Source of the DNA: Akkermansiaceae bacterium | Lineage (GTDB): Bacteria > Verrucomicrobiota > Verrucomicrobiia > Verrucomicrobiales > DEV007 | Assembly (NCBI GenBank): GCA_024233085.1 | Contig: JACKQC010000004.1 | Span: forward strand, 275,888-339,887 | DNA length: 64,000 nt | Reading direction: 5' to 3' | Shown here: piece after piece, positions 51,726 through 60,541 of the stretch | Layout of the letters: the number at the start of each line of letters is the position of its first letter | Numbering within the stretch: position 1 is the stretch's first letter | Notes under the pieces: model-generated | What the model was told of the DNA's origin: nothing | Database searches by the model: none | The model's input: the letters and a program-made list of their open reading frames with translations, nothing else | Program-made: the position numbers and the translations under genes

Positions 51726-53144
51726 ATGTTGACCTTCTCCGGCCATCGCACCCGCACCCGCGACGGGGTGTCGCGCCGCCGTTTTCTCAGGGCCGGCGCG
51801 CTGGGTTTTGGCGGCTTCACGCTGGCCGACCTGCTGCGCGCCGAGGACGCGGCGGGCCTCGGCTCCTCCCACAAAGCGGTCATCAACATCCACCTCGACG
51901 GCGGCCCGCCGCAGATGGACCTCATCGATCCGAAGCCGGACGCGCCGGCCGATCAGCGGAGCCCCTTTCGCGCGATCCCGACTTGCCTGCCCGGCGTACG
52001 GGTGACCGAGCTGATGCCGAAGATCGCCGGCATTGCGGACCGCTTCGTTTTCGTGCGCTCGCTGACCGGTTCCGCGGGCCGGCACGATGCCTTTCAATGC
52101 CAGAGCGGATTCGGCTTCCAGGATCTCGCCTCCATCGGCGGACGACCCGCGATGGGGTCGGTGATCGGGAAACTTCTCGGCACGCCGGAGGATCCCGCGC
52201 CGCCCTTTGTCGATCTCCTGCAGGGACGGGGAAAGGTCCGCAACTCGGCGCGGCCCGGTTTTCTGGGCGCGGTGCATCAGCCCTTCCGGCCCGATATTTC
52301 GCGCCTGTTTCACCGCGAACTCGAGGCCGGCATGCGGACCGAACTCAACCGGCTCGGCGCCCGGGCGAGAGGCGCGAGTCTGTCGCTGACGGATGAACTC
52401 AGCCTCGACCGCGTCGCCGACCGCGCCAGTCTGCTCGACCGGCTCGACTCCATCCGCCGTCGCCTCGACGAAAGCAGCGAGCAGATCGCGGCGATGGACC
52501 GCTTCACCCGGCAGGCGCTGAAGATTCTCAGCTCCGGACGACTGGCCGACGCCATGGATCTGGACAAGGAGGATCCCCGCGTGCTGGCTCGATACACGCC
52601 GCCCCCGATGCGCGAGGGAGCCCTCGCCCAATCCACCGCCGAAGGCCCCGAGGCCGCGCGAAAGCTGCTGCTCGCCCGCCGGCTCGTCGAGGCGGGCGTG
52701 CGCGTGGTCAGCGTGTCGATCAGCGACTTCGACACCCACCGAGAAAACAACGCCCGCATGGCGCAGCTCGGTCCCATCGTCGATCATGCCCTCTGGGCGC
52801 TCGTCACCGATCTCGAGGAGCGCGGCCTGCTCGACGAGGTGGCCATCGTGGCCTGGGGGGAATTTGGCCGCACGCCCGCCGTCAACGCCAACGGCGGCCG
52901 AGACCACTGGCCGCGGGTCGGCATGGCCCTGATGGCCGGCGGCGGCCTGAAAACCGGACAGGTCATCGGCAAGACCGACCGCCTCGCCGGCGAGGCCACG
53001 GAGCGCCCCGTGACCTACCCCGAGGTCATCGCGACACTGTATCACTGTCTCGGTATCGACCCGCGCGGCGCCCAGATCGTCGATCCCACCGGTCGGCCGC
53101 AATACCTCACCGGCGGCGCGGGCCCGATTCGCGAGCTGATTTGA
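51726..53144 (+). CDS. DUF1501 protein, Tat-exported, without a PSD1 partner
   Basis: 472 residues. Tat motif SRRRFLRAGALGFGGFTLADLL. Sulfatase-superfamily-like blocks: NIHLDGGPPQMDLIDPKPDAPAD, SISDFDTHREN, VAWGEFGRTP and GRDHWPRVGMALMAGGGLK, all lacking a formylglycine cysteine. Unlike the copies in the 13-22 kb operon it stands next to a true sulfatase gene, not a PSD1 gene. The function of the family is not established. Confidence 0.88.
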   Translation: MLTFSGHRTRTRDGVSRRRFLRAGALGFGGFTLADLLRAEDAAGLGSSHKAVINIHLDGGPPQMDLIDPKPDAPADQRSPFRAIPTCLPGVRVTELMPKIAGIADRFVFVRSLTGSAGRHDAFQCQSGFGFQDLASIGGRPAMGSVIGKLLGTPEDPAPPFVDLLQGRGKVRNSARPGFLGAVHQPFRPDISRLFHRELEAGMRTELNRLGARARGASLSLTDELSLDRVADRASLLDRLDSIRRRLDESSEQIAAMDRFTRQALKILSSGRLADAMDLDKEDPRVLARYTPPPMREGALAQSTAEGPEAARKLLLARRLVEAGVRVVSVSISDFDTHRENNARMAQLGPIVDHALWALVTDLEERGLLDEVAIVAWGEFGRTPAVNANGGRDHWPRVGMALMAGGGLKTGQVIGKTDRLAGEATERPVTYPEVIATLYHCLGIDPRGAQIVDPTGRPQYLTGGAGPIRELI

Positions 53145-53162
53145 AATGACCGGACCGGGATC

Positions 53163-53225
53163 GACTTGACAGGGTTGACTCACTGACCTAACCCTGTTGG
53201 CTTCGCGACCCAACCCTGTTCGATC
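53163..53225. repeat. Three-armed copy of the double-palindrome element, copy 9
   Basis: Arms start at 53163, 53185 and 53207, exactly 22 bp apart (19 bp plus 3-bp spacers ACT and CGC). Centres are AGG, CCT and CCT. The extra third arm shows the family can grow by one 22-bp unit. It starts 18 bp after the DUF1501 stop and lies before the sulfatase gene. Confidence 0.85.
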
Positions 53226-53258
53226 GCTCCCCTTCTTTTCCCTCATCCAAAAAAAGAC

Positions 53259-54659
53259 ATGCGCCGCTTTATTCGTTTCCACCTTTCGCTGCTCGCCGCC
53301 GTGTCGGCGTTCCCCTGTCCGCTTCGGGCGGCGGAAAAGCCCAACGTCATCGTCATCCTCGCCGACGACCTCGGGTATGGCGACCTCGCCTGCTACGGGC
53401 ACCCGGATTTCAAAACGCCAAATCTCGACCGCATGGCGGCCGAAGGCGCGAAACTGACGCAGTTCAACACGCCTTCGCCTTTCTGCGCGCCGACGCGCGC
53501 TTCGCTGATGACGGGGCGTTACCCTTTTCGCTGCGGCATGACGCTGAATCCCGCCCCCGACGGAAAAAACGAGGCCACCAACCTGCTCCACCTGCCCGAA
53601 TCGGAGATCGTCCTGGCCCAGCTCTTCAAGCAGGCCGGCCACGCCACCTCCATGATCGGCAAGTGGCACCTCGGCCACGCGAAGCCGGAATGGCTGCCGA
53701 CCTCACGCGGATTTGACGAGTATCTCGGCATTCCCTACTCGAACGACATGCGCCCCGTCGAACTGCTCGACGGCACGCGGCGCGCCGAGTATCCCGTGGT
53801 CCAGTCCACCCTGACGAAGCGCTACACGGAGCGGGCGGTCGAATTCATCGAACGAAATCGCGACAAGCCGTTTTTCCTCTATCTGCCGCACGCCATGCCC
53901 CACAAACCGCTCGCCGCGTCCGAAGAATACTACCGGCAAAGCGGCGCCGGCCTCTACGGCGACGTGATCCACGAGCTGGACTGGGGCGTTGGCCGGGTGT
54001 TGGAAAAAGTCAAGGCACTCGGGCTCGACGAGCGGACGCTGGTGATCTTCACGAGCGACAACGGCGCCTGGTTCGGCGGCAGCACCGGCGGACTGCGGGG
54101 CATGAAAGGGAGCAGTTACGAGGGCGGTTACCGTGTGCCGTGCATCGCCCGGTGGCCGGGCAGGATTCCCGCCGGCCACGTCAGCGGCGAGCCGGCGGTG
54201 ATGATGGATCTCTTCGTCACGGTGCTGAAGGCGGCGGGCATCCCCCTGCCGACCGATCGCGAGTTCGACGGCCGGGACATCATGCCGCTGTTCACGTCCG
54301 ACTCCCCGAGCCCGCATGACGGAGTGCTCGGCCATCTCGGCGAAAATCCGGCCACGATTCGCGACGCTCGATGGAAGCTGCATCTCCTCGCGCCGCGCGA
54401 CGGATTTCTGCGGCTGGACAAACCGGGCGAGCGCTGGATCGATCCCCGCGCTCCCGACGGCGTGACGATACTGGCGCCTTACGAGCAATATCAGCCGTCG
54501 GCGCATCCCGGGCTGCGCACCGGAGTCGAGCCGGCGCCGATGCAACTCTTCGATCTCGAGAAGGATCCGGGCGAGCAAACCGACGTCGCCGCCGATCACC
54601 CGGCCGACGTGCAACGGCTAAAGGCGGTTTTTGACCGGATCACCGCGGCGAAGCGGTGA
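53259..54659 (+). CDS. Secreted sulfatase (arylsulfatase-type, S1 family)
   Basis: 466 residues with a signal peptide (RFIRFHLSLLAAVSAFPC in part). Metal site VILADDLGYGDLACYG (Asp36, Asp37) and the formylglycine motif CAPTRASLMTGR with the modifiable Cys76. KWHLG, SDNGAW and GGYRVPCIARWPG follow as in S1 sulfatases. It removes sulfate esters from a glycan or aromatic compound after maturation by a formylglycine-generating enzyme, which is not in this window. The 3' end overlaps the convergent membrane-protein gene by 20 bp. Confidence 0.93.
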   Translation: MRRFIRFHLSLLAAVSAFPCPLRAAEKPNVIVILADDLGYGDLACYGHPDFKTPNLDRMAAEGAKLTQFNTPSPFCAPTRASLMTGRYPFRCGMTLNPAPDGKNEATNLLHLPESEIVLAQLFKQAGHATSMIGKWHLGHAKPEWLPTSRGFDEYLGIPYSNDMRPVELLDGTRRAEYPVVQSTLTKRYTERAVEFIERNRDKPFFLYLPHAMPHKPLAASEEYYRQSGAGLYGDVIHELDWGVGRVLEKVKALGLDERTLVIFTSDNGAWFGGSTGGLRGMKGSSYEGGYRVPCIARWPGRIPAGHVSGEPAVMMDLFVTVLKAAGIPLPTDREFDGRDIMPLFTSDSPSPHDGVLGHLGENPATIRDARWKLHLLAPRDGFLRLDKPGERWIDPRAPDGVTILAPYEQYQPSAHPGLRTGVEPAPMQLFDLEKDPGEQTDVAADHPADVQRLKAVFDRITAAKR

Positions 54660-55302
54660 CGCCTTCGCGATTCCGCCAGGCGTCATCCACGATCGCCAGA
54701 GCCGCCGCCATGCCGCCCTGCCAGACGGTGAAAAAGTCGACGACCCGAAAGGGTATATCCAGGTTTTGCGCGTGCGCCTCCGGCACCCAGAAAGCGCCGA
54801 GCGACGCTCCCAGGCCGACGCCAAGCACGGTCAGCAGAATCCGGGCCGGCCACGGCTCCGCCGCGCGGAAGAAGATCGCCCAGAGGTTGACCAGACCGAG
54901 ACAGCCGACCGCGCCGCCGCCGAAGCCGGCCAGGTAAATCGCCGCTTCCTCGGGAATTGGCCCCGAACTTTCCTTCGCGATCCAAATCGCCGAACGGTGG
55001 GCCATCGCCCAACTCGCGACAATGCCGGCGGCCAGGAGCAGATTCCATACAACGGATCGGCGCAAACGATCCCTCGAGGTCCCGCGAAAAGGCCCGTGCA
55101 GAACCGCGATCCACACGACCGCGTAAAAGAACCCGGGTGACCACTCGCCGAATTCGTTTTCTCCCGCCCGGGAACCGAAATACGCGTAGCATTTTCCGGA
55201 CAACCACCCGGACACGACGCCCAGGGTGGCCACCGCCGCCACCCGCGTGGCTCGACGCATCGGTGTCTCGGGCTCGTTTTCCGGAAAATCCGTCTGGCTC
55301 AT
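54640..55302 (-). CDS. Hypothetical integral membrane protein (220 aa)
   Basis: 220 residues from ATG 55302. Five or six hydrophobic segments (RVAAVATLGVVSGWLS; FFYAVVWIAVLHG; VVWNLLLAAGIVASWAMA; AAIYLAGFGGGAVGCLGLVNLWAIFF; ILLTVLGVGLGASLGAFW) with short loops. No family recognised. It lies between convergent sulfatase and the glycosidase-like gene. Confidence 0.65.
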   Translation of the reverse strand: MSQTDFPENEPETPMRRATRVAAVATLGVVSGWLSGKCYAYFGSRAGENEFGEWSPGFFYAVVWIAVLHGPFRGTSRDRLRRSVVWNLLLAAGIVASWAMAHRSAIWIAKESSGPIPEEAAIYLAGFGGGAVGCLGLVNLWAIFFRAAEPWPARILLTVLGVGLGASLGAFWVPEAHAQNLDIPFRVVDFFTVWQGGMAAALAIVDDAWRNREGVTASPR

Positions 55303-55381
55303 TTTGAAGGGGACCGTTCGAACCTGAAGAAAACACTCCGAGAAGCCCGGCAACCCTCGCCGCCGCTTCGGACGCCGCGCT

Positions 55382-57010
55382 TCACCGAAACGTCACCGCG
55401 TAAAGCGTCGCCTTTTTCAGGTGAATCCTCAGGCAATAGGAGGCGGGCGGCAGTTCGGCGATTTTTCGGTCTTTCCAGCTCAGCCGAAAACGGATGGCAT
55501 CCTTTTTCAGAGGCGCGCCGTTTTCCTTTTCGAATCCGGGAACGCGATACCCGTCCTCCGTCAGCAGTTCGCAGCGGACCTCGCCGCCCGCGGCGTCGGC
55601 GTTGATCACGATGTCGGTGCATCCGGTGAAATCCAGCGGCTTCAGCGTGACTTGCCCGGTGTCTTGAAGGGGGTTCTTCAAAGTCGGCTGATCGCTCACG
55701 GGCACGGACCGCAGGCCGGCGAAACGATCGCGCGGCAGAATCGCCAGACCGACGCCGCTGCGTTGCCGGGGGCCCTCGATGGCCTCTCCACCGCCGATGG
55801 CGGTCGAACCGTAGGCGCCGTAGTAGAATCGCATCTCGTCCCCCAGCACGACCGGCGTCGCATTGGTGAATAGCGACCCGGAATCGAAACTCCCCGGTTC
55901 GCCCCGCGCGAGGAACCGCCCGTCTCGAAAGGGCCGCTCCCAGTCGAGTCCGTCATGACTGACCATCAGCTCGATGTCGATCCCGCCGATGTCCTTCCGC
56001 CGGTCGAGTATCTGATTGAGGCAATAGAATCGGCCGGAGTGCCAGAAGACGGGCGATGTGTGGAACTCGGCGACGGATAGGTCGAATTCGTCGGGAAAAC
56101 ACACGACTCGCGGCTTGGTCCAGTGAAGCAGGTCCGCGCTTTCGACCCGGCCCATGGCGTGCTTCCAGCCCATCGAGCCGTCGGGACCGTCGATCCAGAG
56201 CTTTCCGTAGATCGCGAAACGCTTGCGGACCGGATCGAACATGACATCGGCGGCGTCGGACATCGTGTTGGGCAGAACCCAGCGTTTTCGGACGGTGTCG
56301 TTTTTTCCGGGCAATTCGAAGTAGGTCTCCTCGCCGTCCCGCGGCGGTTGCATCCCCCGGGCGCCGTAGGCGGTGGGATACACGAGGCCGGGATGTTTTG
56401 TCCACCGGACACCATCCGGCGAAAAGGCGAGATGCAGCCCCGCGAATTCCCGGCCGTCCCTCACGGACCAGTCGTAGTAGGCCATCTTGTAGCGTTTCGC
56501 GGGATCGGGCTCGCGCGGATCGACGATCACGGCGTTCCCGTAGCGGTCACCGTAGCCGCCGTTGCCGATCAGGACGATGTTCGTGTCCGCGATGTCGTTG
56601 AAGGAATGCAGGCCGAGTTTTGGCTTGGAGAATTGGATGCCGTCGGGGGATTCGGCGTAGCAGACGACGCAATCGTGCGTTTTCGGATGGTGTCCACGAC
56701 CGGCATAGGCCTGATACCAAAGCTGGTAAATTCCCGTCTCGGGATTCCGACTCACGGAAGTCCAGCCGATCGCCTTTTCCCAGACATGCTCCTCCGACAC
56801 GACGGGGCTGGCGTCGTGTTTCCGGGCCGGAACGAAAACCCGCTCGGTGCCGGCACGATAGAGAATGTCGCGATCGTCCACCATGAGCAGGGTGTGCTTT
56901 CGCGCGACGGGCGGTCCTCCATCATCAGCCGCGGCGGAGCGACCGATGGCGGTCATCGCCAATCCCACCGTGAGAATCGTCGTTGAAAAGGACCCGTGAA
57001 CGCCATTCAT
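55382..57010 (-). CDS. Exported beta-propeller glycosidase-like protein
   Basis: 542 residues from ATG 57010 (MNGVHGSF), signal peptide (SFSTTILTVGLAMTAIGRSAA in part). Repeated W/Y-rich strands with SPDG and DW motifs (YAESPDGIQFSKPKLGL, LAFSPDGVRWTKHPGL, VSHDGLDWERPF) fit the five-bladed beta-propeller of GH32/GH43/GH62-related proteins. A C-terminal ~120-residue beta domain follows. Catalytic acid residues could not be fixed by eye, so an enzymatic role on a secreted glycan is likely but not certain. Confidence 0.75.
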   Translation of the reverse strand: MNGVHGSFSTTILTVGLAMTAIGRSAAADDGGPPVARKHTLLMVDDRDILYRAGTERVFVPARKHDASPVVSEEHVWEKAIGWTSVSRNPETGIYQLWYQAYAGRGHHPKTHDCVVCYAESPDGIQFSKPKLGLHSFNDIADTNIVLIGNGGYGDRYGNAVIVDPREPDPAKRYKMAYYDWSVRDGREFAGLHLAFSPDGVRWTKHPGLVYPTAYGARGMQPPRDGEETYFELPGKNDTVRKRWVLPNTMSDAADVMFDPVRKRFAIYGKLWIDGPDGSMGWKHAMGRVESADLLHWTKPRVVCFPDEFDLSVAEFHTSPVFWHSGRFYCLNQILDRRKDIGGIDIELMVSHDGLDWERPFRDGRFLARGEPGSFDSGSLFTNATPVVLGDEMRFYYGAYGSTAIGGGEAIEGPRQRSGVGLAILPRDRFAGLRSVPVSDQPTLKNPLQDTGQVTLKPLDFTGCTDIVINADAAGGEVRCELLTEDGYRVPGFEKENGAPLKKDAIRFRLSWKDRKIAELPPASYCLRIHLKKATLYAVTFR

Positions 57011-57043
57011 CGCCGCCCATTCCATCCGAAAACCGGAAAGAAA

Positions 57044-58246
57044 TCAAAGCCGATATCCGCGGATCGCGTCGCCCGGCTCGCGGACTTCCCCCGGCTCGAG
57101 GCGGACCAGCACCCCGGCGCGGCTCAGTCCGTGGAGGGCGTGGCTTTCCTGGGCGCCGACGCGCCGAACGCGGCCGTCCGATTCGAGCCGGCAGCGGAGA
57201 TAGTGCGGCCGGTCGCCCGTGTTTTCGAACCGTTCGGCGGCGAGAGCCTCGATCCGCGGAAGCGGCAGGCCGGTCGCGAGTCGCTCGCGGTTTTCCCCGC
57301 GCATCCGGCAGAGGGCGGGCGCCACGAACAGCATAAAGGTCATCCAGGCCGAGACCGGATTCCCCGGCAGGCCAAAAACCGGCACCCGACCGGCCATGCC
57401 GAAGACGAAGGGCTTGCCGGGCCTCACCCGCACCCGCCAGAATTCCTCGCGCACGCCGAGATTCCGCAGCTCCGCCTTCACCAGGTCGCGGTCGCCGACG
57501 GAGACCCCGCCCGCGACGATGACGGCGTCGGCGTCGGCCAAAGCCTCGGCCAACACGGCCCGCAGGCTCTCCGCTTCGTCGATCGCGTGGAATTGCCTGG
57601 GGGATCCGCCAAACTCGGCCGCCAGGGCGGCGAGCATCGGCCCGTTGCTGTTGAAAATCTGGCCGGCCTCGATCCGTTCCGTTCCGGGCGGGACCAATTC
57701 GTCTCCGGTCGTCACCACCGCGATCCTGGGCTTCGCGAAAACCTCCACTTTCACGATTCCCTGGGACGCCAGCAGCCCGGTCCGCACCGCGTTCACCCGA
57801 TCGCCGGGATCGAGCAATCGCTGGCTGGCGCAGACATCGGATCCGCGACGGCGGATGTTTTCGCCCGGTTGAACACCGTCGAGAATCTCGATCCGGCCGG
57901 AGGCGGCGTCCGCCCGGACGTCTTCCTGCATGACAACCGCGTCGGCGCCGGCGGGCAGGGGCGCTCCGGTGAAAATGCGCACGGCGCCGCCGGGATCGAC
58001 CGCCAGCCCGCGGTCGGTTCCGGCCGGCTGCTCTTCCAGGATTCGCAAAAACGCGCCCGTGCCGGCATCCACCGCGCGCACGGCGTATCCGTCCATCGCC
58101 GAGTTGTCGAAACGCGGCAGGTCGACTGAGGCAAAAATCTCGCGACCGGAAAAACGCCCCGTCGCCTCGCCGAGCGGCACCGTTTCCACCGGACCGGGAT
58201 CGACCGCTTCGAGGATTCGTCGTCTCGCTTCGGTTTCTTCGATCAT
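57044..58246 (-). CDS. moeA: Molybdopterin molybdotransferase
   Basis: 400 residues from ATG 58246 (MIEETEARRRI), the usual MoeA beginning; an in-frame ATG at 58327 adds 27 residues and overlaps the next gene. Inserts molybdenum into adenylated molybdopterin. Landmarks: PRFDNSAMDGYAVRA, PAGADAVVMQEDV, IAVVTTGDELVPPG, GGVSVGDRDLVK and FGLPGNPVSA. MoaD is encoded far away at 24640-24891, so the cofactor genes are scattered. Confidence 0.93.
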   Translation of the reverse strand: MIEETEARRRILEAVDPGPVETVPLGEATGRFSGREIFASVDLPRFDNSAMDGYAVRAVDAGTGAFLRILEEQPAGTDRGLAVDPGGAVRIFTGAPLPAGADAVVMQEDVRADAASGRIEILDGVQPGENIRRRGSDVCASQRLLDPGDRVNAVRTGLLASQGIVKVEVFAKPRIAVVTTGDELVPPGTERIEAGQIFNSNGPMLAALAAEFGGSPRQFHAIDEAESLRAVLAEALADADAVIVAGGVSVGDRDLVKAELRNLGVREEFWRVRVRPGKPFVFGMAGRVPVFGLPGNPVSAWMTFMLFVAPALCRMRGENRERLATGLPLPRIEALAAERFENTGDRPHYLRCRLESDGRVRRVGAQESHALHGLSRAGVLVRLEPGEVREPGDAIRGYRL

Positions 58247-58319
58247 TGGGGGCGGTTCCGGTTCCGATCGTCGGATGGCCGCGCTCGCCGCCGCCCATCG
58301 ATCCGAAGTTGCGGTTCGG

Positions 58320-58838
58320 TCATTCAAGCACCTGCGGCCCGTCGCCAGTCGGCTCGGCCACCCGGACCCGGCCCCCGGCGTCCTCGATGCCGAAGATTTC
58401 CACCATGTCGAGCGCGTTGGGCGATCCCTGCACGATGTCCGCCACGAGGAAGGCTCCCTTCCGTTCCGGGCTCAGCCGCAACTTCCCGGTCGGACGGCCA
58501 CCGGGGTTGTAGGTCAGCATCTCCGTCCGCGGCGGAAGCTCCGTTTGGCGAGACGCTTGGATGAGGACGAAGCGCCCCTGAGTGTGCACCAGATGCACGA
58601 TTCCAATCTCCAACCGCTTCGGCGCGGCGCGGTCACCACCGGAACTCGCGGGGTCTTCTTCCGCCGCCCCGTCATTCTCGTTTTTCCCGAGCCATCCAGC
58701 GATCGAAAATCCCTTTTTCTTCTCTTCCGTGTCCGCCGTGGCGTCGCCTCCTCCGGAGTTCGCGCATCCGCCGACCACGAGCAGGATCGTCCCGGCGAAA
58801 AGGGCGAGCATTGAAAAAAACGAGAACGACGGCATCAT
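58320..58838 (-). CDS. Hypothetical lipoprotein
   Basis: 172 residues from ATG 58838 (MMPSFSFFSM); TTG 58844 is an alternative. A lipobox LLVVGGC places the mature Cys near residue 25. The rest has a lysine/glutamate-rich linker and a C-terminal beta domain (RLEIGIVHLVHTQGRFVLIQASRQTELPPRTEM in part). No family recognised. Possibly cotranscribed with moeA, whose start is 73 bp downstream. Confidence 0.65.
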   Translation of the reverse strand: MMPSFSFFSMLALFAGTILLVVGGCANSGGGDATADTEEKKKGFSIAGWLGKNENDGAAEEDPASSGGDRAAPKRLEIGIVHLVHTQGRFVLIQASRQTELPPRTEMLTYNPGGRPTGKLRLSPERKGAFLVADIVQGSPNALDMVEIFGIEDAGGRVRVAEPTGDGPQVLE

Positions 58839-59019
58839 AGGCAAATAAGCTTCAGGGTGAATGGAAACGCCGGGAACGCAATGAAAAAGGCGATTCCGGG
58901 AGAGCGTGGGATTGCCTGCGGCCGTCTCCCCTTCGCTCCGGCTCGAACGGCGTTCGAATCCCGATCGGCAAATTCAACTTTTCGGGACCCGCTCCGCATT
59001 TGTGGCCCGAATATTTGAA

Positions 59020-59110
59020 TGGCGGAGAGGGTGGGATTGATCGCGGAACGATCTGTCCCTCGGTTTGGCGGCTGTCGCCGCGAGTGGATTGATTCGGCAC
59101 GCTTCGCTTT
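59020..59110 (-). mobile_element. Tail element of tRNA-Ser(GCT): ~72-bp unit plus copied tRNA 3' end
   Basis: On the minus strand the tRNA-Ser(GCT) gene is followed by 72 bp (59110-59039) and then by an exact copy of its last 19 bases (59038-59020; copy of 59129-59111). The 72-bp sequence is 65 of 71 aligned bases identical to the one after tRNA-Ser(GGA) at 60334-60404. The repeated tail differs between the two tRNAs and each matches its own gene. Confidence 0.8.
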
Positions 59111-59201
<91 letters not shown>

Positions 59202-59428
59202 AAAGAAAAAGGAAAGCAATCCGATCCGCCGCACCCGGCCTTGGTCGATAGTGGCCGCCCGCGTGTCGCAAATCGGGGCGAGAAAGAAACCGACTTCCCG
59301 CCGATCGTCAACCCGTTTCGTCTCGTCTCGGTGGCGAATCGGATGAACAGACCCGGTCTCCGGCGATTCGGGCGACGCTGCCCATGAGCGTGGCGCGGCG
59401 AGACCGAATATGCTTCTCGCCTCCACAC
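59202..59428. other. Non-coding region upstream of tRNA-Ser(GCT)
   Basis: Part of a 308-bp gap. It should contain the tRNA promoter; I see no clear -35/-10 pair or other feature. The right end is the terminator of the outer-membrane protein gene. Confidence 0.4.
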
Positions 59429-59460
59429 AAAAAAGGCCGGAACGGTCTCCCGTTCCGGCC
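59429..59460 (-). terminator. Intrinsic terminator of the outer-membrane protein gene
   Basis: A perfect 10-bp stem GGCCGGAACG/CGTTCCGGCC (59435-59460) with a six-base loop is followed on the minus strand by a run of six T (59434-59429). It lies 50 bp after the stop of the gene at 59510-60031. Confidence 0.85.
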
Positions 59461-59509
59461 CTCTTGTTAATCGTTTCTCAGGACGAAATTCGTTTTCGTT
59501 TTCGGTCGA

Positions 59510-60031
59510 TTAGAACCGAACGCGAACACCGCTGCGAATCAGGGTGAAGTCACGATCGCCGTCGACCCAGTTGTAGGTGGCGTCGGCGAAGAGGCCGAGG
59601 CAACCCATCGAGTCGAAGCGGATGTCGAGACCGCCACCCACATCGAACAGACCGTCCGTGGCGCTGTTGGTCAGAAGACCACCGCCAACCAGAAGGTAGG
59701 GAGCGATGCAGAGATCTTTCAACGGCATGCGATACACGAGGTTACCGGTGATCACATGTTCTTCGCTATCGAAGGCGAGGACCGCGTAGCTCAATTCGAC
59801 ACCGACGTTTTCGGTGAAGAAGTAGCTGGCGCTGGCGCCGCCGCCGAGTTCGCTATCGCCGTTATCGGGGATACCGCCGGCGATGAAACCGCTGAATTCG
59901 AATCCGGGGTCGAAGCACGCGCATCCCACCGGGATCGGGTTCTTCTCAACCGGGTTTTTCGACCAGTCACCGGCAGTGGCCAAGCCAGCGGTGAGGGTCA
60001 GAATTGCAAGAGTGGACAACAGTTTTTTCAT
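59510..60031 (-). CDS. Outer-membrane beta-barrel protein
   Basis: 173 residues from ATG 60031. Signal peptide (KKLLSTLAILTLTAGLATA), then alternating hydrophobic strands with glycine/aromatic turns (SYFFTENVGVELSYAVLAF, APYLLVGGGLLTN, GLDIRFD, TYNWVDGDRDFTLIRSGVRVRF) ending in Phe, the usual Bam-recognition C-terminus. Small opacity/OmpW-like porin or adhesin; no ligand known. It has its own promoter and terminator, so it is probably abundant and monocistronic. Base composition is AT-richer than neighbours. Confidence 0.85.
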   Translation of the reverse strand: MKKLLSTLAILTLTAGLATAGDWSKNPVEKNPIPVGCACFDPGFEFSGFIAGGIPDNGDSELGGGASASYFFTENVGVELSYAVLAFDSEEHVITGNLVYRMPLKDLCIAPYLLVGGGLLTNSATDGLFDVGGGLDIRFDSMGCLGLFADATYNWVDGDRDFTLIRSGVRVRF

Positions 60032-60064
60032 AAGTCGATTCCTGAGTAGTTGATTGACGCGGTG

Positions 60065-60092
60065 ATGGTATCGTTTTTCGCAAACGTGACAA
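60065..60092 (-). promoter_or_regulatory. Sigma-70-like promoter of the outer-membrane protein gene
   Basis: TTGTCA (60092-60087), 16-bp spacer, TACCAT (60070-60065) on the minus strand, giving a leader of about 27 bases with AGGA ahead of the ATG. Confidence 0.5.
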
Positions 60093-60243
60093 GGACTTTT
60101 TTGCGCCTTTTTCCGGATTTTCTGTCGCCGGCGGCCCCCTTCCCGTCCTCCGTGCCCCCTTTTCGGCTTGCGACTTCCCGCTTTTGAACCAACGTGTGCG
60201 CTCGCGCTCAAGGCCGGGCTTTCTTCCCGCCCGGTCCGCCTTC

Positions 60244-60333
60244 GGACAGGTGCCAGAGCGGTTGAATGGGCACGCCTGGAAAGCGTGTGTGCCGGAAACG
60301 GTACCGAGGGTTCGAATCCCTCCCTGTCCGCCA
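60244..60333 (+). tRNA. tRNA-Ser (anticodon GGA)
   Basis: 90 bases, long variable arm, encoded CCA. Acceptor GGACAGG/CCTGTCC; anticodon stem CACGC/GCGTG, loop CTGGAAA, giving GGA. Followed by a tail element (60334-60423) with a copy of its own 3' end. Confidence 0.95.
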
Positions 60334-60423
60334 AAGCGAAGCGTGGCGAATCACTCCACTCGCGGCGACCGCCGCCAAACCGAGGGACGGATCGCCCCGC
60401 GATCAATCCCTCCCTGTCCGCCA
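60334..60423 (+). mobile_element. Tail element of tRNA-Ser(GGA): 71-bp unit plus copied tRNA 3' end
   Basis: The 71-bp unit (60334-60404) begins AAGCGAAGCGTGGCGAATCA and ends CCCCGCGATC. It is followed by AATCCCTCCCTGTCCGCCA (60405-60423), an exact copy of the tRNA's own last 19 bases (60315-60333). It shares 65 of 71 bases with the unit at 59039-59110. The copied tail is gene-specific, so the unit appears to have inserted into (or been copied between) each tRNA end and duplicated that end. Confidence 0.8.
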
Positions 60424-60488
60424 TTCGGGTTTTCGAGCGAAATGAGGCTCTTTGGCGTACACAGAGGTCCGCCGTCCAGGACGGAGTC

Positions 60489-60529
60489 CAGCCAAAAGGG
60501 TTGAGTCGGTAACCAAATCCTGCTGCCTC
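60489..60529. repeat. Degenerate 41-bp double-palindrome element, copy 10
   Basis: Arm 1 60489-60507 ends AAGGGTTGAGTC; arm 2 60511-60529 keeps ATCCTG at its centre. Spacer GGT. It lies 12 bp after the KDG kinase stop (60542, minus strand). Clearly recognisable but the most decayed copy. Confidence 0.7.
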
Positions 60530-60541
60530 CTCCAACCGAAA

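Noticed and set aside
53163..53225. Short direct-repeat CRISPR candidate
   Set aside because: Arms are 22 bp apart with 3-bp gaps, no spacers and no cas gene; belongs to the dispersed family.
60168..60512. Open frame across tRNA-Ser(GGA)
   Set aside because: It reads through a tRNA gene and its tail element; composition only.
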